Shown here: positions 48,201-59,399 of the stretch, in pieces
Position numbering within the stretch: the stretch's first letter is position 1
How the letters are laid out: each line of letters begins with the position of its first letter
Source of the DNA: Dipetalonema caudispina
Lineage: Eukaryota; Nematoda; Chromadorea; Rhabditida; Onchocercidae
Reading direction: 5' to 3'
DNA: 64,000 bases
NCBI GenBank assembly: GCA_013365325.1
Contig: JABVXV010000025.1
Location: 124,001 to 188,000, forward strand
Position numbers and translations under genes: made by a program
Notes under the pieces: generated by a model
Databases searched by the model: none
What the model was told of the DNA's origin: nothing
Seen by the model: only the letters and a program-made list of their open reading frames with translations

Positions 48201-50146
48201 CATCTTGCATGGTTTACCACATGTTACATCCTAGTAATGCGCTTTCATTCGAAATTAAACATGGGAATAATTAAGCGCTTTGAATTATCACAATTGAAAA
48301 ATCCGTTCTAAGAATCATAAAAGATGCTGCCAATGGAAGGGAAAAAAAAAACGAAAGGAAATCGACTTACTGGTAAAACACTGTGGAACTTGTAATCGAA
48401 ATATTGAGATCGAGTAACGACACTTTTGTCTGATCCGTAAAATGGAAGGCACCATCCATCAATTTTGTCATTGAACCAAAAAGAACCCCTGCAAAATAAA
48501 TACAGTCAAAATAGACATCGACGAACATATAATGCCTTACTTCGATTTTTGATATGCTGCGTAAATTCTCAAACCTCTTCGGCGCCCGGAACGAGCTTCT
48601 TGGCAACCGTTCTGGCATGATAGTTCGTCTTATTTTACCCAAGCCATCGGTCATCATATTTGCCATGCCCAAAACTAAAGTTCGATATGTGCCTGCATTG
48701 AATGAGTAACCCTAAAAGCTTAGTCCTTAGGTTGTTAATAAAATGCATTTACACTTGCACATATAGCACTAATTTTTAATATGAAAAGTCATCCTATACA
48801 CACCAAATTTCAAGACGTTTTGATTATTCACTATGAAATTTGTTTGCAAACTTTTTTAACAAAAAAACCTTAGCGAGCATAAGCGGTCATGCAAATAGTA
48901 AAATGCATATCTGAAGGTTTCATAAAACAGCTGACCATCAGAAGTTAAAACGTACTACGTCAAAATGCAAAGCAAGACAAAGACGCGAACTTTCTAAATT
49001 TGCCAGAATCTGTTTTGATTCTAACGATATGATTTCATCACTCGATGGCAAACAATATGAATGACATGAATGTATAGATGGCATCATACCGCAGGTCCTG
49101 TATTTAATTGAACGAATGTTTCCACATGATTCAATTGACCGTTGAATTTCTCTTTCAGAAAATTAACACCCAAATCACAAGGAATACTATCCCAACCACA
49201 TGCGCCAACCACATACAGACCTTTTTTTTGAGCAGTATCACCATATTTCATTTGCATCGATTCCAAGAACTATAATAAAATAAGGTAAATTTACAATGGT
49301 CAGTTAAATAATATGAAAAAATATTTGCAATAAAATGCAAATATAGAAAACATTACCGCAGGTTCCCCCGAAATGTCTACATAGCTAGCACCGTTTTCCA
49401 CAGCAGCCTTTACAACTGCTTCTCCATACAATCGATACTGCAACAAGAGAAAATTAAATTCCATTATTTAAAATAAAGCATAAAATAACAAAAACAGGAA
49501 TTTGAAGTATGTAAAACGATTACACTGAAGTTTTTAGCCTCATTTCAAAAAACACTGGGGAACAAAAAAATGTTAACCGATACAATAACTTACAGGGCCA
49601 ACAACATTTATGATGACTTTTGCTTGCTTCGCCATTGCTGCTAATGTAGATTCATCATAACTATTGGCAATAATTATGGAGACATTTTGCATATCCTTGC
49701 CTAGAAATTTTCATCACTTTATGCATCAGAGACTCCAATTTTTTAACAATATAAAAAAAAATTTTCCACTTTTCTTTCTATCTTTACTCCTCCCTCTTTC
49801 CATTCAAAGGCTATCGAATTATCATCTCCATTATGTCCGTCTCTAACACGGTAATAAAATGAATATAATTTTAAAAAATCAACAAACCATTATTTTCCTT
49901 AATTGATATATTTTGAAGAAATCTAGGATAGAAATGGAAAATTTCGTTGAAAAATGGAAAATTTTTATAGAATAACTTACCCAATTCTTGACTTGTATTT
50001 TCGAGTAGTTTCTTTAACCGTACTTCATTTCGCCCTGCAATAGCAAAGCTCACGTTTTGCTGTTTCTGTTCCTCAACCAACAACTTGAGAACATAGGCCC
50101 CCGTGAAACCACTGGCGCCATATAACACAATATCGTAACGTGACAT
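45209..50146 (-). CDS. SCCPDH: Saccharopine dehydrogenase-like oxidoreductase (SCCPDH)
   Basis: Membrane-associated Rossmann-fold protein of unknown substrate; 422 residues in this model (human SCCPDH 429). Ten minus-strand exons, 5' to 3': 50146-49981, 49700-49594, 49437-49357, 49269-49090, 48711-48575, 48488-48371, 46410-46234, 46043-45948, 45758-45652, 45308-45209. The N-terminus has the nucleotide-binding turn YGASGFTGAYV, then AIAGRNEVRLKKLL, MAKQAKVIINVVGP, YVDISGEPA and ACGWDSIPCDLGVNFLK. A transmembrane helix lies near residues 275-291 (FIWACLLSLWLVVFSAA), followed by LLAYPGLCSFGMF and GPTAEQ. The tail has ASFTYWFFGTGW and VGPDAGYISTSA. All joins are canonical except exon 7 to exon 8, which needs a GA donor (CAG|GAAAAA); unspliced, the frame stops after about 331 residues. 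Intron 6 is nearly 2 kb. A TTTTGCAG acceptor 11 bases before the ATG may take a spliced leader. Confidence 0.95.
46411..48370. other. Large intron 6 of the SCCPDH-like gene
   Basis: Almost 2 kb between exons 6 and 7. Several short open frames occur on both strands but none has motifs or splice context of a gene. No nested gene is supported. Confidence 0.55.
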
Positions 50147-53100
50147 CCTCTTTGTACCTGCAAAAAAAAAAGACAAACTTCCATTGAATTGAACTAATAT
50201 TGGAATGATTTCAACAGTTGAAGAGCATTTTATCATCGGTTTTATCAACCCTCTTCAACAATTCTTATCAGTGAGCTCTGCATTCAAAAGACCAAACTTC
50301 AAGGTAATTGTCATATATTAAGCAGCACGATCTAGCGAAAAGGTCAGAACAGGTTTGTAGTCTTGTCGAACTAATTCAATTACCCTTCAACAAATCAAAT
50401 GATAGTAAACAGATAATTCCAACTTGCAAGTTGTTTGCAGATGCAAACAACCTAAAAACTTAACATTTTATTCTGTGTAAATTTGCATTTGAAAAAGAAA
50501 TATACATTTGTTAGAGCAATAAGTCCAATTGCACTTAACAATTCAGCACTATAGGCTGCTTAAGCTATATTTTCTTCTGAACTTGTTTACTCTAGGGATA
50601 ATGCTCAAATAAGTAGATAAGAAGGTAAAAGCATAATTAGTGATATACTCTGCTTCTTACTTAACATATCTGTTCAAATGATTAACTCGGTATCGATGAC
50701 AACATCTTCAAAACCATATCCCAAAAAATACACTTATTCAAGGGGATGATCTCATCCCTATGATGTAGGACAAGCGGATCAATGGAAGAACGAAATGATT
50801 TACTAAACTAAACAGTAATTGATTAATAAAGCAACATTTTCAATGAGCCCTCCCTCTCATCTGAAATATGTCAGGAAAGAGAACAGAGGCTTATTTGACT
50901 GTGGGCTGATGATTCCATCTCTCTCTCTCTCTCCTCTCCCTCTCCCTCTCTCTCTCTTTCTCCTACCGAAATCGATAATGATAAGGAAATTGGTACATTG
51001 CTTGCGGGGACCAAAAACTAAACTCTTTGCAAATGCAGTCATATAAAAAACCCGAAACACGATAACCCTCTCCCTTCACAAATGACATTTCAGGAGTAGT
51101 TGGGAAGGGAAGTAATACACTGTGATGCGTTGTTATATGCAAAACAAGCCGTGCTATTTCTAAATTGCAACAGTTTTACTTTCATTCAAAAAGTGAAATT
51201 ACAACGAAAAATGTATATGAACAATTAATTTAGAAATAATAAACATTATTTAACAAAGTCCAGTTGAAATTAACGAAAAGTTAAAACAAAAAGTTGAATT
51301 TTTTAGGAAACAACATGAAGGAGGAACCTAAGAGTTGAATGTACAATGTGATTAGAAAATTATTCGTCAATTTTAGGTCTAATAATATTACCTAGAAGTA
51401 GTTATTATAAATATATCAATATATGATATACAGATATATACGAAAATATTGTCGCCCATTTAAAGGAACTTGCAAATTGGTACTTCCAATTGTCAATTAA
51501 AATACACTAGTAATAATGAAAGAATCTAGAATTATATTGAATACAATATGAATGACGAAAGAATATTGAGATAACAAGGAGGTCATTCGGGAGTCAAATG
51601 ACAACGTCCAATTAAAACGAACTTTTCGAAAAAAAAAAAAAAAATTAAGTTCCAATCAAGAATAATAACAGCAATAAGAAGGCCGTGAACAATTTTCCCC
51701 ATTCTATTACAACTTTACAATTATACGTAGATAATACAGGCTTACATAGTACTAAGACTAATCAGTAGTGGACGATGAACTTCTCCACCTTCTTGATTTT
51801 TATTTCTACTGCCATGAGCATAAATCTGAATTGGAATCGATTATTTTTACGTTTTCGTTGAAATCAAGAAATTAATGAATAGAAAAATTAACCCTGTAAG
51901 CCGCTATAAATTAACGAATAGTCGAGAAATAAGAAAGTTAGGGAGAGAACGAGAGAGCAAAACATCTGCATCTGGTAAAACAAGTATAAATGGAATATTT
52001 GCTTTTAGCCCTTTTAGGCCAAGTCTTAGATTTAAAATGTGTAAACACTTTGAGAACTTACACAGTAATACCGAAGGAGTAATTTTTTTTTTTTGTGTTC
52101 CAAAATATTAACTAAATAAGTTAATGAAAAAACCATTAATAACTGCAAAAAGTGCAAGATATTTAGCTACAAGTAATAATAAAATTATTGGTGCAGCAAA
52201 CTTACATCTTAACACATATACATTAGACATCTCACAACATCTCACATATAATATCATAATGAGACATCTAATTGCATATGCCCGCTATCTGACAAAAAAA
52301 TCCCAAACATTACAAACCAATAAGCTTCTCTTTGGCACTTTTTAAATGGATCGAGGATAAAGATTAGTGAAATGAACAAAATAACTTTCTATTCTAATTC
52401 ACAAATGATCATAATTTCGATAATGTCTCATCTTGTAAAACAGGATAATATACTGAATAAAACAAACCTGGCATCAAATAATAAAATAACGATAAATAAA
52501 TGAAAAATGAATGTATAGTAAAGCTGCACCATAACATAACTCGTTTTATTGCTATGAACAAAAAATCGCACAAAAAAACGGAAATTTGGATCCAATGATT
52601 AAAGTTCGAAGAAGTGAGAATTAGGAAAGACAAGATAAAGTTCCACCTGAAATCAGACATGCAATGATTACAAAGGATGAGAACAATCTAAGCTTAAGCT
52701 CATCCTACACCGTTATCGAATGCGCACATGACAAGGAAAATGTTAAGCCTAGTCATTGACATGAGGAATAACTTGATGCTTTCACTAAACTCCTTTTTCC
52801 TCAAGAAATTAAGTCACAAAAGAGGTGCAGATGGAGAAAGACTAACTTATATTGTATGTCTAACTTTAAAACAAAAAAGCAAATACACTTTAAGCAAAAG
52901 ACAGATTTAATGACAGGGTGAAACACGCAATACAATCAGCACAGCTAATAAGGCCCCAACCCAATCAAAACTAATTGCCCAATTTTTTACTTAAACAATA
53001 AACAAGAAAACTTCAGGTCTAAAATATTTGAATAGCGATACACAAATTTAAACAATTAACGCAGCTGCTAATTTATCGTATTCCTCAATCCATGATGTGA

Positions 53101-54305
53101 ATACATAAAAAGAACTTTACTGCACTGGAACACAAAAGAGTGCAGTAAAACACCAAATGAAATCAAAAGCTCATATCATATCACTATTCATCAAACGGCA
53201 TTATGCAAAACATACAATAGTAAAAATGCATTCGATTCCGGCATTTTCTCAGTTAAGCGAATGCACTTTTTTGAATCAACGAGATCCCAAAATATGGGCA
53301 AGTGTTTTGAGACTGTTCTCCCATAATAATTTCTATATTTTCGACAAAAAATAATGGAAATGAAGGGAATGAACAAAAATTATGCACCAAAATGCTAAAT
53401 TCTACGAATGAAAGTCTAAATTAAATGTAGTGCAGTGAAGTAAAAGAAAAGTAATAGTGAGATGAAAGATTGATAAAAGCCTATGGTGCTTCCTCACACT
53501 AATCACGTATAAAAACTTCACCCAAAAAAACCAGTGCAATCTTTGAAGAAGTGAAAAGGAAAGCATCTGGGTGACAGCAGCATAACCAGTCAGTTAGTTA
53601 GCCAATTGTTCTCGTCTTTTTACCATAAAGACTTTTCTACAGGCCTAACGAATAAACTTAAGAAAAAAAGAACACAAAGCAATAGGGAATACTGAGAGAA
53701 AAAGGTGAAAGAAACAACAGAAAGAATGAGAAACGAAAGTATATCCAAATTTAGCTTTCAAACTAACGAGAAATGAAAATAGGCATTCACTGAAATTCAT
53801 TCATAAAAATTTTCCGAAAATTTTATAATGTGGAAGGAAAAGAGAATAGAATAGAATAAAAATGGCTTCAAACACAACAAAAAATGCAAATCGAAGCATC
53901 GGAGTGCAGTAGCCTGTACTGTGTAGCATGACGTACTTGAAAACTGCATGCAAAAAAATAAACATTTTTCCAAAAGAAAAAAAAATTGTTTCTTTTAATG
54001 CAAATCCATTCAGTACATCTACTTTTCTGCTAATCTCTTATGCCGATCCTTCGAACGAGATCTTAAAAACCTGCAAATCAATGTACAACAGCGGGGCTGT
54101 AAAGAGCGGGGAACAGAGCAACGACATAAGTTATAATAAATGAAGACCATCGGAAAAATCTATACTGGACGGTGTTTACTCAGACAGAATAATGGAATGA
54201 GCTCCTAAGCTAAAAATTGGAACCAAATATAATGATCTCTAGAAACTTTGGAAATGAAGAAAATTAATACAACTACTTTCCAAAAATCATGTATACATGA
54301 ATAAT
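50147..54305. other. Intergenic, A-rich on the plus strand
   Basis: Four kilobases between the SCCPDH-like start and the SERTA gene stop, both on the minus strand. No exon could be supported. A CT microsatellite lies at 50916-50962. Bases 51800-54300 are A-rich on the plus strand, so T-rich on the minus strand, compatible with a long 3' UTR of the SERTA gene; that is inference. Confidence 0.45.
50916..50962. repeat. CT/CCT microsatellite
   Basis: A run of CT repeats interrupted by CCT units. Intergenic, no coding frame of interest. Confidence 0.85.
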
Positions 54306-56572
54306 TCAGGCCTGAGAGACTAACTGATTGTTCAGATGATATGAAGGCAAATGAAACATATTCATTATTTCCGCTCGCGTGAGATTGCAGTTGGTGAGCG
54401 GGTTGTAATTTTCATCTTCCCAAGCACACAACATTCCCAAATAGTCATCGACGAATGCAGACGAATCTGTCGAATCCGAACTGTTCCAGATATTTTCCTC
54501 ATTAAATATGTCGTTGTTGCTCGTCAAGGTAAACAAGTTATCACTATCACATTTTTCCGAACCCTGAAATTTATCGATTTTTAAGTAATGTACCAATTCA
54601 TCCTGCAATCAGAGATTCTGAATGAAATTTTTACATTTTAGAATCTTTGATAAAAAACAAAGTAAAAGGGAGAGAAAGAGAGAGATCTTAAGTGCCTTTA
54701 GTTGCTATCTAACTACTAAATCCTGGTTTCAGAGTTACAGGGAACAAATTTCCCTTATTTCGAGGTGTCGTTACGGGTTTTCTAATCATACTATGTGAAG
54801 AGGACAGACAATGATGACCCACAGTGCTAACAAAGTGCTAATCTATATGAGATTAAATGCAGTAGTTACAAGTTAAGAATGTTTATATTCATTCATGATT
54901 TGCTATAGTATCCTTTCTTCTTTTCCTTCCTCTTATCTTTCTAACTTCTGCATCCTACAAGCTCCACCAAGTTTTCAATGGAAAACAATTCCATCAAACA
55001 GCATTCAGTTAATTAGAGAGAAGGTTAGAGGAAAATTAATTTAAATTTCGAATGAACGACGCAATCTTTTTGCTTAATGTTTAACTACCTAAGCGTTGAA
55101 ATCTTTAAACGAGAATTGTTGGAAACTTTGACATCCTCAGTGCTTATCAGCTACCTTTATCATGACAACAGTATATAATCGTTACTAAAGGCTATTTCTG
55201 TATCATATGAAACCTCACTATAAAATAAAATTTGTTAAAAAAGGACGGTAAAATGGCTTTTATTTTTTATTTTTGGAAAGAATACACTAAATGGACTTAT
55301 ATAAGCCAATCACAAGAACACTCCTTAACAATGTTACAGAACCCCTTGAATAATGCCACAAGATAAATTCCAAAAAGATACTACTATACGGTACAATACA
55401 TTCTACCTGCATCGTATCGTTACTGGTATTAACCAGGGTACCCCATGGCCAATCATAGTCCAGACACTGATTGCACGAATTATTGTCGTTGTTGATATTA
55501 CAATTGAAATCTGAGATCGGCTGTTTCCAATTTCCCTCTTCAAATTCATTCGTCTCCAGCATTTCCACATCATTATCGATTACTTCATTTTCTCTCTCTA
55601 TCAGACTACCGCACACAAAAACGTCACATGCATCAAGATCTCGCTGTAAGGAACGAACTTTTAGTGACGAATTTCGTTTCTTCATTTCGACTCGAACTCA
55701 TAATGTCGAAACTTCTCAGATAGACATGAACTATTCGAAAAAAAAAAAAAAGAATACTGAAATGGATGAAGCATTAGACGTCTCTGAATCTTAAATATCA
55801 CAAAAACACCAAATAAATTGCATAGGGAAATGAACCTGCAGAGATTTCATCGTATTATAGATAAGGAGTGACTTGCGCAGTGATACTGCAACGTTTGATG
55901 CGTTCATCGTCTGAATTTTAGAGATCGAAAGATCGAGAATCGCACGCCGACGTTCGTTTAAACTAACCGACTCGTTCATCAACGACAAAGCTGTGCTGAA
56001 AAAGAAAATAAGCCAGGTGAGTGGGACGCATGCGTTAAATAGGGAACTTGAAAATTAAATTCATTCCACTTCATCCAGATTCATTAATTTGGAAGAATTA
56101 GTGCGGAAAATTGGCAAAATTAACATAATCCAAAAAAAAAACCTTGTATCAAAACTGGAGGATCCATCGGTATGGGTGGACAAGTTGTCCGAAAAACTAT
56201 CATCCGAATCCATTTTCAATACAGGTTCATCCACGCTGTAAATAAAGAGGAAAGTATAACTAAATATCAGTTGGGGTTCCTTGATCAGAATATTTCATCT
56301 TCTTCACAGCAACTACGAAAGCAATCTTTCTTGAAAAAAGCACTTGAAAAAACAAACCACGACTGCTCCAGTTTGATAGACGGTTGTCGATGGTTTATGA
56401 AAGAAATGTTATTATCGGATGAAAGGATTGGATCGACAAAAGTATTGCTATTCAACAAGGATACTGGAGTCGGCGACACGCCGTCCACCAAGTCACACGT
56501 TCGATCATCAAGCTTCCGTCCATCTAAAGACGATGAATAGCTGGACTGTGAAAGCGCAACTAACAGAATCAT
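54306..56572 (-). CDS. SERTA-domain protein
   Basis: Likely nuclear co-regulator of the SERTAD/TRIP-Br/taranis type, a family known to act on cell-cycle and transcription complexes. Five minus-strand exons, 5' to 3': 56572-56358, 56235-56143, 55995-55836, 55643-55407, 54602-54306, total 333 residues; all phases close with canonical borders. The SERTA domain spans about residues 115-156: LNERRRAILDLSISKIQ, then SLRKSLLIYNTMKSLQ, with the family pattern of Arg before a hydrophobic strand and the LRxSxLIxNT core. The C-terminal half is acidic and Asn/Ser-rich, with DYDWPWGTL, FNEENIWNSSDSTDSSAFVD and YLGMLCAWEDE, like the acidic activation segments of the family. The start is uncertain: the ATG at 56572 precedes a good acceptor (TTTCACAG, just before SSYSSSLDG), so a further 5' exon may exist instead. 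Confidence 0.85.
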
Positions 56573-57161
56573 TTTTTCAATGATGACTGAGCAACAGCAC
56601 AAGACCGTCTATACAAAATCTGCAAATTATTTGGTGATGAAGCGTAGATGGCATTAAAATTGAAGTTCCGCAATAGACTCGTGCTCCAAGAAACATTAAT
56701 AAATAAAATTCACATCAGTCTAAAATCGAAACTCTTAATCTAAATGGAAGATGAGAAAAAAGTTGAAATATAAACATAAATATGAGCAGTTACTGTTTAT
56801 AATTTTTGAAATTCAAAGGATGTGTGAAGGATAATTGCGACCACTACATTTTACATTTGGAAATATGATTAAAATAACAACTACAAACAGTATCAATAAT
56901 GGCACTAGAAATGGTTATCATTGTATTCCATTTTAATTATTTAATTATTCTATCACTCTCTACCAGTACAAATGATACAAACATCTTTAATCAATTCACT
57001 ATTAACAACGATTCCATAATAGTGTCCTTTCACACAAATATAAACTTCTACAACATGTATGTTAAGAGAGAAGTGAATGATAAGAAAGGAAGTTAGTGAT
57101 AATAATGAGAGAATGGAATTGTGAGGGTTCGTGATAAGAAATGAAAGATAGCTGCTGATTA

Positions 57162-57183
57162 AGGAGAGAGAGAGAGAGAGAGA
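57162..57183. repeat. AG microsatellite
   Basis: Eleven AG units, uninterrupted, upstream of the SERTA gene. Confidence 0.85.
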
Positions 57184-57240
57184 ATTGAAAAAGGATGAAG
57201 GAAAAGAGAAGTTCAACTGTGTGTTATTGATAGGAAATGG

Positions 57241-57320
57241 GTTTGTGTATATGTGTATGTGTGTGAGTGTGTATGTATGTATGTGTGTGTGTGTGTCTGT
57301 GTGTCTGTGTGTATGTGTGT
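57241..57320. repeat. GT/GTAT microsatellite
   Basis: About 80 bases of GT repeats mixed with GTAT and GTCT units. Confidence 0.9.
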
Positions 57321-57552
57321 CCATCCATTGGTAAATTAACCTACAGTTTTAATGGATTTGGTTAAAAGGGATCGAAGTTCTTTTCCCTCTTAGAGTAGTA
57401 CTATTTACTATTTATGTGATGCGATATGACGAAATGAATATAAACGTATTTTCACTAGCGATAACACTAATGGAATGAATAGTGAATAATTTGAATGTAA
57501 TATTGTTTGTAAAAAGTGGTGTGAGTAGGTCAGCTGTTGCCTGCTTAATATA

Positions 57553-57592
57553 TATATTAACAATCGATATTATCATATCGATTGTTAATATA
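57553..57592. repeat. Perfect 18-bp inverted repeat with 4-base loop
   Basis: TATATTAACAATCGATAT, loop TATC, then its exact reverse complement. It could form a strong hairpin in either strand. No gene overlaps it; the stem contains ATCGAT and GTTAA motifs. Function unknown. Confidence 0.85.
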
Positions 57593-59389
57593 ATATGAGA
57601 AGCGAGAGGAATTTTGGATTCAATAGAAAAAAAACCCAATCCTATTTACTAAATTGCAGTCTAATTATTCTCTCTCAAGATGTATACGTTAAGTTAAAAT
57701 CAAAATGCATGATCTATGTTACGAAAGTTCATGAGCGATAAATCTTGCTACCTCTAAAGACATATGAAGAGATTTCATCGGTTGTGGACGCTTTCCTTCA
57801 CTACATCAATTGGTCATCCCAGCACTAAATAAGACAGACTAAAGGTCGCCATACACAGACATGGCATTTTTTGAAATACTACGCCAATGATCTTTAGAAT
57901 GACACCCTGCTAAGCATGGCAAATGCCTGCTTCACTCAGATCTAACGCAATACCTATTCAAATATTATTCATAGGGAAATAGCTCTTGAAGTCGGTACAA
58001 GCTCACTCATCAGCATTGTAAAATGAATGACAACGACTCGAAATTTAAACTGTCTACTTCATGCATATCATAGTGTACTGTAAAATAAACGAATAATTCC
58101 AAATGTATCACAAATACAATATCTCACTGCGAATTAAGATGCGAAAACCAAAATAAGTCTAAGAAAACGTTCCGTACATTCGTAAATTTAATAGATAAAT
58201 TCGAAACCGCAAATCGCTCATATCAGATCCCATCTAGGATACTTTTATCCCGAGTGCAGTCATGTCTCGTATTCTCGAATATCTTCCTTAGTCAAAGAGG
58301 CATTTGAATTACCACAAATATCTTCTAAAATATTAATAACCAAACGTCGAGAAACGGAAGCTTTTCATATTGTTCCTCCTCAGCATTACATGGGCCTTGC
58401 CATACAAGGTTATTCCGTCTTGATACCTCTTGGCTATCAATATTGGTCCAGTCATTGGTAATCGATGATTAGTCTTAAGGATTTGCATCGGTACAGCAAT
58501 TCATGTGATTCTTATTTCGTCTAAACTACAACTTAACCTTAAGAAGCTAACACTGAAAGACAAAGCTTTAGTTATAATTTTTTTTGTTTTCTTTTTCAGT
58601 GAAATTTACTTCCTTACGTACTCATAATGATGCTACTATAATTTCAGTAACAAATATTAACACTGATTACCCATCGTTACCAGAACCCTTAATTTACCAC
58701 GTGCCTCATGTAATATTACTGTAATCGACCTCTTCCTTCCCAGTCTACTTGACCTCATCTCTCGCCCATACCTAACATCAAAAATATATCTTATCAAGCA
58801 AACATATATTCCATCTGTCCTCCTTGTTTAACCACCTATCTACGTCAAGAGGAACGCGCGTTTGATCGATAGCGTGCAGAGCAGAGCAGGAAAGAGCTGA
58901 ATTATTGAAATTGACGAAGGAAGGGATACCCCTCCGACATTCCTTGCACAGTTGTTGATTTACATTACCAATATCGGATTTCGTGGTCTTTCTTTGTCCC
59001 CTCTCTAGCACTCTCTTCTTTCTATAATATTAACCATTTTTCCCTGCCGTTCTCTTCATTTCAACGACATTTGGAGTTTCATCCCCTTCCTTATTGAGAG
59101 GTTGCGTTGGGCCATTAGATAATGTTGACCTTTCCTTGCGACAACAATCCAGCTGAACTTTTCTCACTTCATCTTTTATGGGAAGACGAAGAGAATAGGG
59201 CCGAACCTTTCAACATATTACTGTTTGTTAATATTCGTAATGGAAGAGAGGGAAAAAGTTTTCTCTGATGATTTCCATCACCGCAGTGGAAAATATGCGC
59301 TCGATTTTCGGCATGCTTATTCAGCAGAGTGATTCCAAAACAGTTAAATTATAATCTATGGAGAACATTACACTCAATTATACTCTTTC

Positions 59390-59391
59390 AG
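59390..59391 (+). promoter_or_regulatory. Likely spliced-leader acceptor of TBCB
   Basis: ACTCTTTCAG ends eight bases before the TBCB ATG, and no upstream coding exon fits. The short leader is typical of nematode trans-splicing. Confidence 0.45.
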
Positions 59392-59399
59392 AACTCAAA

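Larger units (their letters stand above)
56573..59399. other. Intergenic between divergent genes
   Basis: No supported exon in 2.8 kb. It contains an AG microsatellite (57162-57183), a GT-rich microsatellite (57241-57320) and a perfect 18-bp inverted repeat (57553-57592). Promoters of both the SERTA gene and TBCB must lie here, but I see no specific motif. Confidence 0.5.

Noticed and set aside
53928..54143. 71-codon plus-strand frame near the SERTA 3' end
   Set aside because: Low-complexity Lys-rich start, no motif, and it lies in the probable 3' UTR of a minus-strand gene.
56172..56540. 122-codon plus-strand frame
   Set aside because: Antisense to SERTA exons 1 and 2, which have phase-matched splice borders and the family domain downstream.
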